Shown piece by piece: positions 21,906 to 33,068 of a stretch of 64,000 bases of DNA. The notes beneath the pieces were generated by a model, which was not told the DNA's origin, did no database searches, and saw only the letters and a list, made by a program, of their open reading frames with translations. Origin of the DNA: Bufo bufo (taxonomy: Eukaryota > Chordata > Amphibia > Anura > Bufonidae). Where the stretch lies: assembly GCF_905171765.1 (NCBI RefSeq), contig NC_053397.1, forward strand, positions 667,114-731,113, in the 5' to 3' direction. Positions within the stretch are counted from its first letter, which is position 1, and each line of letters opens with the position of its first letter. Position numbers and translations under genes: made by a program.

Positions 21906-22345
21906 CGTCCGCCCATAGGATATAAACGTCCTATGGGTGGACGTCTATTTCTGACAGCACGTTTTAAAACGTCCTGTCAGAAATAGCAGCTGCACGCTAA
22001 TCGTGCAGCTGCTGATCGGGTTGCCCGCTGTCAGTGACAGCAGGGCAACCCTAAGACAAGGCAGGGACAGTGCCCAGGTGTCCCTGCCTTCACGATCGCT
22101 GCAGACACAGCGCTCACCGAGCGCTGTGTCTGCAGAGCAGGAAGCGCTGTGCGCTTCCTGTTCCGGCCCGGCGGTCATGTGACCGCCGTGCCTGGAGTGT
22201 GCAGGAGCTGTGTGAGGTCTCTCAGAGACCTCGATCAGCCCTGCTCTGAGGCTGTACAGCGCAGGATTGCTGCTGTACAGCCTCTATAGGGGTGCATTTC
22301 TCCTGTAACTGGGGCTACTATCTCAGCCCCAGTTACAGGAGAAAT
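21906..22345. repeat. Run of eleven adjacent stem-loops
   Basis: Consecutive inverted repeats, arms given as left/right: 21,906-21,920/21,929-21,943 (one mismatch); 21,945-21,957/21,974-21,986; 21,985-21,996/22,002-22,013; 22,018-22,033/22,035-22,051 (one bulge); 22,058-22,069/22,079-22,090; 22,099-22,115/22,119-22,135 (17 bp, loop ACC); 22,138-22,147/22,151-22,160; 22,069 is followed by no further overlap, then 22,169-22,177/22,180-22,188; 22,214-22,222/22,224-22,232; 22,248-22,260/22,272-22,284; and 22,296-22,316/22,325-22,345 (21 bp, perfect). Almost every base of this 440-bp left end can pair locally. Confidence 0.9.
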
Positions 22346-22549
22346 CAACTGTGAAAAAAAAAAGAAAAAGTGAAGCAAATGTCCCCCAGAGGTCTTGTAT
22401 GACCTTATGGGGGACGAAAAGTGTAAAAAAAAAATAAAAAAAATAAAGGGTTGAAAAAATAAAATAAAGTTTCACATGTAAAAAAAAAAAAGTTCCCAAG
22501 TTAGGAATAAAAAAAAAAAATTAAAATAGAAAAAATAAAGTAAAATAGA

Positions 22550-23480
22550 CATATTTAGTATTGCCGCGTCCGTAAAAACCAGCTCTATAAAAATATCACA
22601 TGACCTAACCCCTCAGATGAACACCGTAAAAAATAAATAAAAAAAACTGTGTCAAAACAAGCAATTTTTGTCACCTTGCATCACAAAAGGTGCAACACCA
22701 AGTGATCAAAAACGCGTATGTCCCACAAAATGGTACCAATAAAACCGTCACCTCATCCCGCAAAAAATGAGCCCCTACATAAGAAAATCTCTCAAAAAAT
22801 AAAAAAACTATAGCTCTTAGAACATGGAGACACTAAAACATAATTTTTTTAGTTTCAAAAATGCTATTATTGTGTTAAAGTGAAACAAATAAATAAAAAA
22901 GTATACATATTGGGTATTGCCGCGTCCGTAAAAACCAGCTCTATAAAAATATCACATGACCTAACCCCTCGGGTGAACACCGTAAAAAAAAAAAAAAAAA
23001 ACCTGTGTCAAAACAAGCAATTTTTGTCACCTTGCATCACAAAAGGTGCAACACCAAGTGATCAAAAACGCGTATGTCCTACAAAATGGTACCAATAAAA
23101 CCGTCACCTCATCCCGCAAAAAATGAGCCCCTACATAAGAAAATCTCTCAAAAAATAAAAAAACTATAGCTCTCAGAACATGGACACATTAAAACATAAT
23201 TTTTTGGTTTCAAAAATGCTATTATTGTGTAAAACTTTAATAAATGAGAAAAAGTATACATATTAGGTATCGCCACGTCCGTAACAATCTGCTCTATAAA
23301 AATGTTACTTGACTGAACCCCTAAGGTGAACGCTGTAAAAATAAATAAATAGAAACTGTGCTAAAACAACCAATTTTTTGGTCACCTTGCCCCATAAAGT
23401 GTTATATTGAATGATCAAAAAATCATATGTACCCAAAAATAGTACTAATAAAACTGGCACCTTATCCCCTAGTTTCCAAA
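22550..23480. repeat. ~355-bp internal tandem repeat of the piggyBac-like element
   Basis: Three direct copies start near 22,550, 22,905 and 23,258; the block GCC(G/A)CGTCCGTAA recurs at 22,563, 22,919 and about 23,272. The first two are nearly identical and the third is diverged. A two-copy version with a spacing of about 346 bp lies in the piggyBac element at 36,221 and 36,567, so this is a shared subterminal module. Confidence 0.85.
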
Positions 23481-24958
23481 ATGGGGTCACTTCTTGGGAG
23501 TTTCTACTGTAAGGGTGCATCAGGGGGCTTCAAATGGGACATGGCATCTAAAAACCATGTGGAGTTCCTTTCCTTCTGCGCCCTGCCGTGTGCCCATACA
23601 GCAGTTTACGACCACATGTGGGGTGTTTCTGTAAACCGCAGAATCTGGGTAATAAATATTGAGTTTTGTTTGGCTGTTAACCATCGATGTGTTAGAGAAA
23701 AAAATTGATTAAAATGGAAAATCTGCCAAAAAAGTGAAATTTAAAAATTTGATCTCCATTTTCCTTTAATTCTTGTGGAACGCCTAAAGGGTTAACAAAG
23801 TTTGTAAAATCGGTTTTGAATACCTTGAGGGGTGTAGTTTCTACAATGGGGTCATTTATGGGGGTATCCACTATGTAGGCCCCACAAAGTGACTTCAGAC
23901 CTGAACTGGTCCTTATAAAGTGGGTTTTGGCAATTTTCTTATAAATTTGAAGAATTGCTTCTAAACTTCTAAGCCTTCTAACGTCCTAAAAAAATAAAAT
24001 GACATTTCCAAAATGATGCCAACATAAAGTAGACATATGGGGAATGTTAAATAATAAATATTTTATGAGGTATCACTTTCTGTTTTAAAAGCAGAGAAAT
24101 TGAAATTTAGAAAATTGCGATTTTTTTAAAATTTTTGGGTAAATTTGGGATTTTTTCATAAATAAAGGTGAAATATTTTGACTCAAATTTATGACTATCA
24201 TGAAGTACAATGTGTCACGAGAAAACAATCTCTGAATGACTTGGATAAATAAAGGCGTTCCAAAGTTATTACCACATAAAGTGAGATATGTCCGTTTTGC
24301 AAAATTTGGCCTGGTCAGGAAGGGGGCAAAGGGCCCAGATGGGAAGTGGTTAACAATATTAATAATACGTCTTCTATCTCTTCTAGCAGTAGCCCCAGGG
24401 AGACATCTCACAAAACTATTTTCTTTAAGCTCCACACTTCTTATGATTGAATCACCCAGCAACAGCTGCTTCCTTTGAGACTTCACTTTATCTTTTTTGT
24501 CCTTGGCTGCAGTCTTGCATACATTAGACATAGGAGTCGATGGTTTGACACCCTCTGTGCTTGAGTCCATATCCATGTTGTCCTTACATTCTGAGAGTGC
24601 TGCAAATGAATTATGGAGAACCAGCGACTGTGGGACATGTCTTCTATCCACCACTCTAAGTCTTCCAGAACCTACAGTAACCCATCTGCCATTTCTGGGG
24701 GTCCTCTGTGGCAGTGCAGCAGTCCTAGCTGGAGTTTGTTTAACAGATAATTTAAATATTTCAGCTTTCAAAAATGCAATTTCCTGCTGCAGTAAGGAGA
24801 ACGGTCTACAGATCTGACAGCATCCGAATCTCCAAAGAGTGGAACATGAAATAAATGCACAACAATTCCTGCACTGAACCAAGTCTGCCACCTGTCCTAC
24901 CAGTTTCACAGGGAAGAACTCTTGTGCTGCTGTTAGGACTAAGGGAAAACAAATTTAC

Positions 24959-25017
24959 GTTAAAATTAACGCTTTGTGTATTTTTAATTTCTTAATTCCC
25001 GGAGAACCACTTTAAGT
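24959..25017 (-). mobile_element. Solo TTAA-type terminus
   Basis: Minus-strand TTAAAGTGGTTCTCCGGGAA at 25,013-24,994 matches the left terminus of the foldback element at 8928 (TTAAAGGGGTTCTCCGGAAA). Only about 50 bp of the element is present before LINE-type 5' sequence begins. Confidence 0.55.
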
Positions 25018-26147
25018 TCTATTCAATGGCTACAGAGAAAAACACAAGAAAAATGTCCCTGACCCAAAAATGTCATAAGCCAGTTCTCTGTATATGTAGT
25101 CATTTTTTAATTTTCCATTGATTCTAACTATAAACCTCACCGGCTGCAGAGTTATGGATTAAAAACTGTGAAGAAAATGTTTTATGCAAACAAATGCTGC
25201 TAAAGTATGTGCATGAATGGATCCTTACTGACATGATCTATGGGGCAGTATGATGACCACTGGAATGTGCCTACCACTACTTGAGCACTATTTATTGCCA
25301 GTCATCTGTGGACTTCCCTGCACTCGTGTCCACATTATGTGACCATTTGGCGACAATGTTAACCCTCTGACTGATGGGAACGTTCCTGTATCTGGTGCAG
25401 CATCTGGTGGAGAATCTGATGGAGCCGTTTCACAGTTGGTTTGCAGCAGGCCCATGGTCGTGCTGCTCTCGGCTCTGATATCTCATCTTCCTCTTCTGAG
25501 ACGACTACATCATCTAATTTTTTATTTCTGTTTGCAGCTTTTAGGATTTGACGTCAAGTGTTTTTGCTTTGCTCCAGGCTTGGAACCAAAATAATGATGG
25601 TGAAGATATTTCTAATTGGATATTGGGAAGTGAGTTGCTTCCAGAAACTCAGGTTTATCCTTTGCTTCGTTTTTCACATGTCCTAGATATTAGCTTGTTT
25701 CCTTTGGGTGCTCCTGTTCTTCTAAGCCCTATCATCGAGCATTCTGGTTCTGTCCTTCTGTAAGGCAGAGGTTCGTCCAGAGCTTTGTGAAGAACTGCAT
25801 CTCTGGAGGCAGCATTCAACAGCCATTCTTGCATTGTTGTTAGTGAATATTTAGTGATGTGCCAGATCATCCGTTTGTATGTTGTGTGATTAATGCATTC
25901 TTCCAAGTTGGCACCATGCCCACAGATTGCCAGATTAATTTCATTCAGAAATCAATCCTCTACAACGCTACAACAAGCCAAGGTCACAGCAAATGTGTTC
26001 CCAAAAAGACACAAAACTCCGGCACTCACAGGTTCCAGGGCGTCAGTCATGGTATATGGTGCTGAACTGGCCGAAATATCACAGTAGAAGAATCATGCAC
26101 CCGCAGCCCTCGCCAAGAAAAACGCCTTTCATTTCAATCCATTAAAA
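25018..26147. other. Unassigned non-repetitive segment
   Basis: No gene is recognised. Short open frames on both strands (for example 25,548-25,763 plus and 25,655-25,906 minus) have no motif I can name. The minus strand from 25.53 to 25.35 kb has an acidic stretch (VVVSEEEDEISEPRAAR) that could be a decayed transposase N-terminus, but this is weak. It is the longest stretch in the central part of the window without an obvious repeat. Confidence 0.4.
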
Positions 26148-29100
26148 CATAGTGATGTGTATATCCTCATAGTGATGTATATATATCCTCATAGTGATGT
26201 GTGTATCCTCATAGTGATGTATATATATCCTCATAGTGATGTGTATACCCTCATAGTGATGTGTATATCCTCATAGTGATGTGTATATCCTCATAGTGAT
26301 GTGTATACCCTCATAGTGATGTGTGTATATCCTCATAGTGATGTGTGTATATATCCTCATAGTGATGTATATATATCCTCATAGTGATGTGTATATATCC
26401 TCATAGTGATGTATATACCCTCATAGTGATGTGTATATCCTCATAGTGATGTGTATATCCTCATAGTGATGTGTATATCCTCATAGTGATGTGTATATCC
26501 TCATAGTGATGTATATATCCTCATAGTGATGTATATACCCTCATAGTGATGTATATACCCTCATAGTGATGTATATATCCTCATAGTGATGTGTATATAT
26601 CCTCATAGTGATGTGTATATATATCCTCATAGTGATGTGTATATATCCTCATAGTGATGTGTATATCCTCATAGTCATGTGTATATCCTCATAGTGATGT
26701 ATATACCCTCATAGTGATGTGTGTATATATATCCTCATAGTGATGTGTATATCCTCATAGTGATGTGTGTATATCCTCATAGTGATGTGTATATCCTCAT
26801 AGTGATGTGTATATCCTCATAGTGATGTATATACCCTCATAGTGATGTGTATACCCTCATAGTGATGTGTATATATCCTCATAGTGATGTGTGTATATCC
26901 TCATAGTGATGTATGTATATCCTCATAGTGATGTGTATATCCTCATAGTGATGTGTATATCCTCATAGTGATGTATATACCCTCATAGTGATGTGTATAC
27001 CCTCATAGTGATGTGTATATATCCTCATAGTGATGTGTGTATATATCCTCATAGTGATGTGTGTATATATCCTCATAGTGATGTATATATATCCTCATAG
27101 TGATGTGTATATCCTCATAGTGATGTGTGTATATCCTCATAGTGATGTGTGTATATCCTCATAGTGATGTATATATCCTCATAGTGATGTGTATATCCTC
27201 ATAGTGATGTATATATCCTCATAGTGATGTGTATATCCTCATAGTGATGTATATATCCTCATAGTGATGTGTATATATCTTCATAGTGATGTGTGTATAT
27301 CCTCATAGTGATGTGTATATATCCTCATAGTGATGTATATATCCTCATAGTGATGTGTATATCCTCATAGTGATGTATATATCCTCATAGTGATGTATAT
27401 ATCCTCATAGTGATGTGTGTATATCCTCATAGTGATGTATATATCCTCATAGTGATGTGTATATATCCTCATAGTGATGTGTGTATATCCTCATAGTGAT
27501 GTGTATATATCCTCATAGTGATGTGTATATATCCTCATAGTGATGTGTATATATCCTCATAGTGATGTGTATATATATCCTCATAGTGATGTATATATCC
27601 TCATAGTGATGTATATATCCTCATAGTGATGTGTATATATCCTCATAGTGATGTGTGTATATATCCTCATAGTGATGTATATATATCCTCATAGTGATGT
27701 GTATATCCTCATAGTGATGTATATATCCTCATAGTGATGTATATATCCTCATAGTGATGTATATATCCTCATAGTGATGTGTATACCCTCATAGTGATGT
27801 GTATATATCCTCATAGTGATGTGTATATATCCTCATAGTGATGTGTATATCCTCATAGTGATGTGTATATCCTCATAGTGATGTATATATCCTCATAGTG
27901 ATGTGTGTATATCCTCATAGTGATGTGTATATATCCTCATAGTGATGTGTATATCCTCATAGTCATGTGTATATATCCTCATAGTGATGTGTATATCCTC
28001 ATAGTCATGTGTATATATCCTCATAGTGATGTGTATATATCCTCATAGTGATGTGTATATATCCTCATAGTGATGTGTGTATATCCTCATAGTGATGTAT
28101 ATATATCCTCATAGTGATGTGTATATCCTCATAGTGATGTATATATCCTCATAGTGATGTGTGTATATCCTCATAGTGATGTGTATATTCTCATAGTGAT
28201 GTGTATATATATCCTCATAGTGATGTGTATATCCTCATAGTGATGTGCATATATCCTCATAGTGATGTGTATATATCCTCATAGTGATGTGTGTATATAT
28301 CCTCATAGTGATGTATATATATCCTCATAGTGATGTGTATATCCTCATAGTGATGTATATATCCTCATAGTGATGTATATATATCCTCATAGTGATGTAT
28401 ATATCCTCATAGTGATGTGTATATATCCTCATAGTGATGTGTATATCCTCATAGTGATGTATATATCCTCATAGTGATGTGTGTATATCCTCATAGTGAT
28501 GTGTATATCCTCATAGTGATGTGTATATATCCTCATAGTGATGTGTATATCCTCATAGTGATGTATATATCCTCATAGTGATGTATATATATCCTCATAG
28601 TGATGTATATATCCTCATAGTGATGTGTGTATATCCTCATAGTGATGTGTATATATCCTCATAGTGATGTGTATATCCTCATAGTCATGTGTATATATCC
28701 TCATAGTGATGTGTATATATCCTCATAGTGATGTGTATATATCCTCATAGTGATGTGTGTATATCCTCATAGTGATGTATATATATCCTCATAGTGATGT
28801 GTATATCCTCATAGTGATGTATATATCCTCATAGTGATGTGTGTATATCCTCATAGTGATGTGTATATCCTCATAGTGATGTGTATATATCCTCATAGTG
28901 ATGTGTATATCCTCATAGTGATGTATATATATCCTCATAGTGATGTGTATATCCTCATAGTGATGTGTGTATATCCTCATAGTGATGTATATATCCTCAT
29001 AGTGATGTGTATATATCCTCATAGTGATGTGTATATCCTCATAGTGATGTATATATATCCTCATAGTGATGTGTATATCCTCATAGTGATGTGTGTATAT

Positions 29101-30688
29101 ATCCTCATAGTGATGTGTATATCCTCATAGTGATGTGTATATATCCTCATAGTGATGTGTATATCCTCATAGTGATGTGTATATATATCCTCATAGTCAT
29201 GTGTATATCCTCATAGTGATGTATGTATATCCTCATAGTGATGTATGTATATCCTCATAGTGATGTGTATATCCTCATAGTGATGTGTATATCCTCATAG
29301 TGATGTGTATATATCCTCATAGTGATGTGTATATATATCCTCATAGTGATGTGTATATATCCTCATAGTGATGTGTATATATATCCTCATAGTGATGTGT
29401 ATATCCTCATAGTGATGTGTATATCCTCATAGTGATGTATATATCCTCATAGTGATGTGTATATATCCTCATAGTGATGTATATATATCCTCATAGTGAT
29501 GTGTATATATCCTCATAGTGATGTATATATATCCTCATAGTGATGTGTATATATCCTCATAGTGATGTGTATATCCTCATAGTGATGTATATATATCCTC
29601 ATAGTGATGTGTATATATCCTCATAGTGATGTGTGTATATCCTCATAGTGATGTATATATATCCTCATAGTGATGTGTGTATATCCTCATAGTGATGTGT
29701 ATATATCCTCATAGTGATGTATATATCCTCATAGTGATGTATATATCCTCATAGTGATGTGTATATCCTCATAGTGATGTATATATCCTCATAGTGATGT
29801 ATATATATCCTCATAGTGATGTGTATATCCTCATAGTGATGTATATATATCCTCATAGTGATGTGTATATCCTCATAGTGATGTGTATATATCCTCATAG
29901 TGATGTGTATATCCTCATAGTGATGTGTGTATATATATCCTCATAGTGATGTGTATATATCCTCATAGTGATGTGTGTATATCCTCATAGTGATGTATAT
30001 ATATCCTCATAGTGATGTGTGTATATCCTCATAGTGATGTGTATATATCCTCATAGTGATGTATATATCCTCATAGTGATGTATATATCCTCATAGTGAT
30101 GTGTATATCCTCATAGTGATGTATATATCCTCATAGTGATGTATATATATCCTCATAGTGATGTGTATATCCTCATAGTGATGTATATATATCCTCATAG
30201 TGATGTGTATATCCTCATAGTGATGTGTATATATCCTCATAGTGATGTGTATATCCTCATAGTGATGTGTGTATATATATCCTCATAGTGATGTGTGTAT
30301 ATCCTCATAGTGATGTGTATATATATCCTCATAGTGATGTGTATATATCCTCATAGTGATGTATATATCTTCATAGTGATGTGTGTATATCCTCATAGTG
30401 ATGTGTATTTATCCTCATAGTGATGTGTATATATCCTCATAGTGATGTGTATATATCCTCATAGTGATGTATATATATCCTCATAGTGATGTGTATATAT
30501 TTCCTCATAGTGATGTGTATATATATCCTCATAGTGATGTGTATATATCCTCATAGTGATGTATATATCTTCATAGTGATGTGTATATACCCTCATAGTG
30601 ATGTGTGTATATCCTCATAGTGATGTGTATTTATCCTCATAGTGATGTATATATCCTCATAGTGATGTATATATCCTCATAGTGATGT
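26148..30688. repeat. ~20-bp AT/TG-rich tandem array (CCTCATAGTGATGTGTATAT)
   Basis: About 4.5 kb and more than 200 head-to-tail units. The CCTCATAGTGATGT part is nearly constant and the following (GT)(AT) part varies from 4 to 10 bases, giving 18-24-bp units. There is higher-order structure: a 342-bp block of about 16 units at 29,588-29,929 is repeated next to itself at 29,930-30,271, and the stretch around 28,005-28,190 recurs near 28,685-28,870. A residual piece continues after the Tc1-like element (32,194-32,227). Open frames here (28,789-29,130, both strands) are by-products. Confidence 0.98.
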
Positions 30689-30689
30689 A

Positions 30690-32193
30690 CAGCCCGGTCC
30701 ATAAATATTGGGACATGGACACAATTCTAACATTTTTGGCTCTATACACCACAACAATGGATGTGAAATGAAACGGACAAGATGTGCTTTACCTGCAGAC
30801 TGTCAGCTGTAATCTGAGGGGATTTACATCCAGATCAGGTGAACGGTGCAGGAATTACAGCAGTTTGCATTTGTGCCTCCCACTTGTTAAGGGACCAAAA
30901 GTAATGGGACAGAATAATAATCATAAATCAAACTTTCACTTTTTAATACTTGGTTACAAATCCTTTGCAGTCAATTACAGCCTGAAGTCTGGAACGCATA
31001 GACATCACCAGACGCTGGTCTCATCCCTGGTGATGCTCTGCCCGGCCTCTACTGCAATTGTCTTCAGTTCCTGCTTGTTCTTGGGGCATTTTCCCTTCAT
31101 TTTGTCTTCAGCAAGTGAAATGCTCAATCGGATTCAGGTCCGGGGATTGACTCGGCCATTGCAGAACATTCCACTTCTTTCCCTTAAAAAACTCTTTGTT
31201 TGCTTTTGCAGTATGCTTTGGGTCATTGTCCATCTGCACTGTGAAGCGTCGTCCAACTGGCAGCCATACATGCCCTCGCCATGACACTACCACCACCATG
31301 CTTCACGGATGAGGTGGTATGCTTAGGACCATGAGCAGTTCCTTTCCTTCTCCATACTCTTCTCTTCCCATCACTCTGGTACAAGTTGATCTTGGTCTCA
31401 TCTGTCCATATAATGTTGTTCCAGAACTGTGAAGGCTTTTTTAGATGTCGTTTGGCAAACTCTAATCCGGCCTTCCTGTTTTTGAGGCTCACCAATGGTT
31501 TACATCTTGTGGTGAACCCTCTGTATTCACTCTGGTGAAGTCTTCTCCTGATGGTTGGCTTTGACACACATACACCTACCTCCTGGAGAGTGTTCTTGAT
31601 CTGGCCAACTGTTGTGAAGGGGGTTTTCTTCACCAGGGAAAGAATTCTTCGCTCATCCACCACAGTTGTTTTCCGTGGTCTTCCGGGTCTTTTGGTGTTG
31701 CTGAGCTCACCGATGCGTTCCTTCTTTTTAAGAATGTTCCAAACAGTGGTTTTGGCCGCGCCTAATGTTTTTGCTATCTCTCTGATGGGTTTGTGGTGTT
31801 TCTTCAGCCTAATGATGGCTTCACTGATAGTGACAGCTCTTTGGATCTCATCTTGAGAGTTGACAGCAACAGATTCCAAATGCAGATAGCAGACTGGAAA
31901 TGACCTCTGACCTTTTATCTGCTCATTGTAATTGGGATAATGAGGGAATAACACACACCTGGCCATGGGACAGCTGAGAAGCCAATTGTCCCATTACTTC
32001 TAGTTCCTTAACAAGTGGGAGGCACAGATGCAAACTGCTGTAATTCCTACACCGTTCACCTGATTTGGATGTAAAGCTGACAGTCTGCAGGTAAAGCACA
32101 TCTTGTACGTTTCATCTCACATCCATTGTGGTGGTGTATAGAGCCAAAAATGTTACAATTGTGTCCATGTCCCAATATTTATGGACCTGAATG
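30690..32193 (-). mobile_element. Tc1-like transposon inserted in the 20-bp array
   Basis: The ends are flanked by TA at 30,688-30,689 and 32,194-32,195 in the array unit GATGTATATATCC, the TA target typical of Tc1/mariner. The terminal inverted repeats are long (about 200 bp): TCCATAAATATTGGGACATG on the left matches CATGTCCCAATATTTATGGA on the right, and the similarity extends inward through TTACCTGCAGACTGTCAGCT and TTGTGCCTCCCACTTGTTAA. The element is 1,504 bp with one transposase pseudogene on the minus strand. Confidence 0.93.
31108..31966 (-). pseudogene. Tc1-like transposase (frameshifted)
   Basis: The minus-strand frame from 31,966 shows a paired-like helix-turn-helix region at residues 44-85 (ending GAAKTTVWNILKK), an AT-hook-like GRPRK at about 94-98, and a second DNA-binding part ending KPTIRRRLHQ. 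The catalytic core begins with NNIIWTDETKINLYQ, the first Asp. After a frameshift near 31,270 another frame continues with [14 protein letters not shown] (second Asp) and [13 protein letters not shown] (the DDE-type Glu). The C-terminal tail is further frameshifted. Enzymes of this family cut and paste the element at TA sites. The translation start is uncertain; the true ATG may be internal to this frame. Confidence 0.9.
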
Positions 32194-32227
32194 TATATAT
32201 CCTGATAGTGATGTATATATCCTCATA

Positions 32228-32327
32228 ATGACATATACGCTTCTCAAAAAAAAGTTTGGGATATTTGGATTGTGGGTGAAATTTCAGGATGAACCTAAAA
32301 TGCCTTCTAACCTTTACAGGAGAACTT
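32228..32327. mobile_element. Probable fragment of another Tc1/mariner-like terminus
   Basis: The sequence starting TACGCTTCTCAAAAAAAAGT resembles a Tc1/mariner-like terminal repeat. About 100 bp are present before the TTAA-flanked palindrome cuts it. No coding part. The family call is from memory of similar termini and is weak. Confidence 0.35.
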
Positions 32328-32481
32328 AAAGGGAGTCTGTCACCACAATCTGCCCTTATAGACACTTACATAGCGCTGCAGCAGAACTAGAGATCAGTCA
32401 AATGGTACCTTTAACTTTTTGTTTGGATGTTCACCAGGGGCAAAAACAGAGTTTTATTCATATGTAAATGAGGGCTCGCAA

Positions 32482-32633
32482 GTGCCCAGGGGCGGGGTTC
32501 GGGCTGTAAGTGCCCAGGGGCAGGGTTCGGGCTGTAAGTGCCCAGGGGCAGGGTTCGGGCTGTAAGTGCCCAGGGGCGGGGTTCGGGCTGTAAGTGCCCA
32601 GGGGCGGGGTTCGGGCTGTAAGTGCCCAGGCCG
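32482..32633. repeat. 28-bp GC-rich tandem repeat, left arm
   Basis: Five full units and a partial one of GTGCCCAGGGGCGGGGTTCG plus GGCTGTAA. Units alternate between GGGGCGGGG and GGGGCAGGG. Confidence 0.95.
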
Positions 32634-32695
32634 CTCTGCCTTCTTCTCACATAACCCCTCCCCAGCCTGTTGCTTGGCCCGCCCTGTAAGCCTCT

Positions 32696-32828
32696 TACGT
32701 CATCCAGTGTACTGGCCGATATCCCGCCCCCGCGCATGCGCACTGCATGGAATGATGCTGCTGCCCACAATGGTCATCACAGTGCGCATGCGCGGGCGGG
32801 ATATCGGCCAGTACACTGGATGACGTAA
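32696..32828. promoter_or_regulatory. Mirror-paired promoter-like motifs at the palindrome centre
   Basis: Each arm has a CRE-like TTACGTCA/TGACGTAA (32,696-32,703 and 32,821-32,828) and an NRF-1-like GCGCATGCGCA/TGCGCATGCGC (32,732-32,742 and 32,783-32,793). GC boxes (GGGGCGGGG) lie further out in the 28-bp repeats. The arrangement looks like a CpG-rich bidirectional promoter, but this is a motif match only. Confidence 0.4.
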
Positions 32829-32895
32829 GAGGCTTACAGGGCGGGCCAAGCAACAGGCTGGGGAGGGGTTATGTGAGAAGAAGGCAGAGCGGCCT

Positions 32896-33068
32896 GGGCA
32901 CTTACAGCCCGAACCCCGCCCCTGGGCACTTACAGCCCGAACCCCGCCCCTGGGCACTTACAGCCCGAACCCCGCCCCTGGGCACTTACAGCCCGAACCC
33001 CGCCCCTGGGCACTTACAGCCCGAACCCCGCCCCTGGGCACTTACAGCCCAAACGCCGCCCCTGGGCA
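32896..33068. repeat. 28-bp GC-rich tandem repeat, right arm (inverted)
   Basis: About six units of GGGCACTTACAGCCCGAACC plus CCGCCCCT, the reverse complement of the left-arm unit. All but the last keep CCCCGCCCC. The arms differ in unit number and in which units carry the variant base. Confidence 0.95.

Larger units (their letters stand above)
21898..24349. mobile_element. Non-autonomous piggyBac-like element inserted in LINE ORF1
   Basis: This 2,452-bp insert is flanked by TTAA at 21,894-21,897 and 24,350-24,353, the target duplication used by piggyBac-type transposons. Its short termini are weakly inverted (CCGCCTCACGTCC on the left, CCACTTCCCATCTGGG on the right read inward). It has no transposase. 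Its right 1.8 kb matches the 3' region of the piggyBac element at 36.2-37.5 kb, for example GGTATCGCCACGTCCGTAA, TCTGCTCTATAAAAA and CTGCGCCCTGCCGTGTGCCC-like blocks, with the same orientation toward the right end. It is therefore probably mobilised by a related piggyBac transposase. The left 440 bp is a series of stem-loops. Confidence 0.88.
21518..24909 (-). pseudogene. CR1-type LINE ORF1 with SGNH esterase domain, split by an insertion
   Basis: The N-terminal exon-like part is 24,909 to about 24,354 and the C-terminal part about 21,893 to 21,518. The N-terminus has a Cys-rich region (CRNCCAF ... GCCQIC, zinc-finger-like) and a short coiled coil (LLQQEIAFLKAEIFKL). An SGNH hydrolase domain follows: LLLGDSIIRSV with the nucleophile Ser, VLVHLGTNDLA (block III), and KKDGLHLSFKGTNVL with Asp and His of the triad. 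All three catalytic blocks are present, but the gene is interrupted between RRIINIVN and QAKQEGDVD by the piggyBac-like element. Removing the insert with one TTAA leaves the frame open at the junction. ORF1 esterases bind RNA and/or membranes in LINE particles; the exact role is unsettled. Confidence 0.88.
18582..24958 (-). mobile_element. CR1-type LINE, nearly full length, minus strand
   Basis: The 3' end at 18,582-18,600 reads, on the minus strand, ATTCTATGTTTCTATGT, the short tail typical of this group. ORF2 (endonuclease, reverse transcriptase) and ORF1 (zinc-finger-like region, coiled coil, SGNH esterase) follow in order toward higher coordinates. A 2.45-kb piggyBac-like element (21,898-24,349) is inserted in ORF1. 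The LINE itself cut the DIRS element. Apart from the insert I see one in-frame stop and one frameshift in ORF2, so it is a rather young copy. The 5' end is approximate. Confidence 0.92.

Noticed and set aside
22350..22540. LINE or SINE poly(A) tails
   Set aside because: The A-rich runs are interior to the TTAA-flanked element and occur in its repeated module, not at an insertion end.
24085..24350. C-terminal part of the 274-codon minus frame (after RRIINIVN)
   Set aside because: This part reads into the piggyBac-like insert; only the part above about 24,354 is LINE ORF1.
28789..29130. Open frames on both strands in the 20-bp array
   Set aside because: Periodic translations of the repeat, with no start context or domain.
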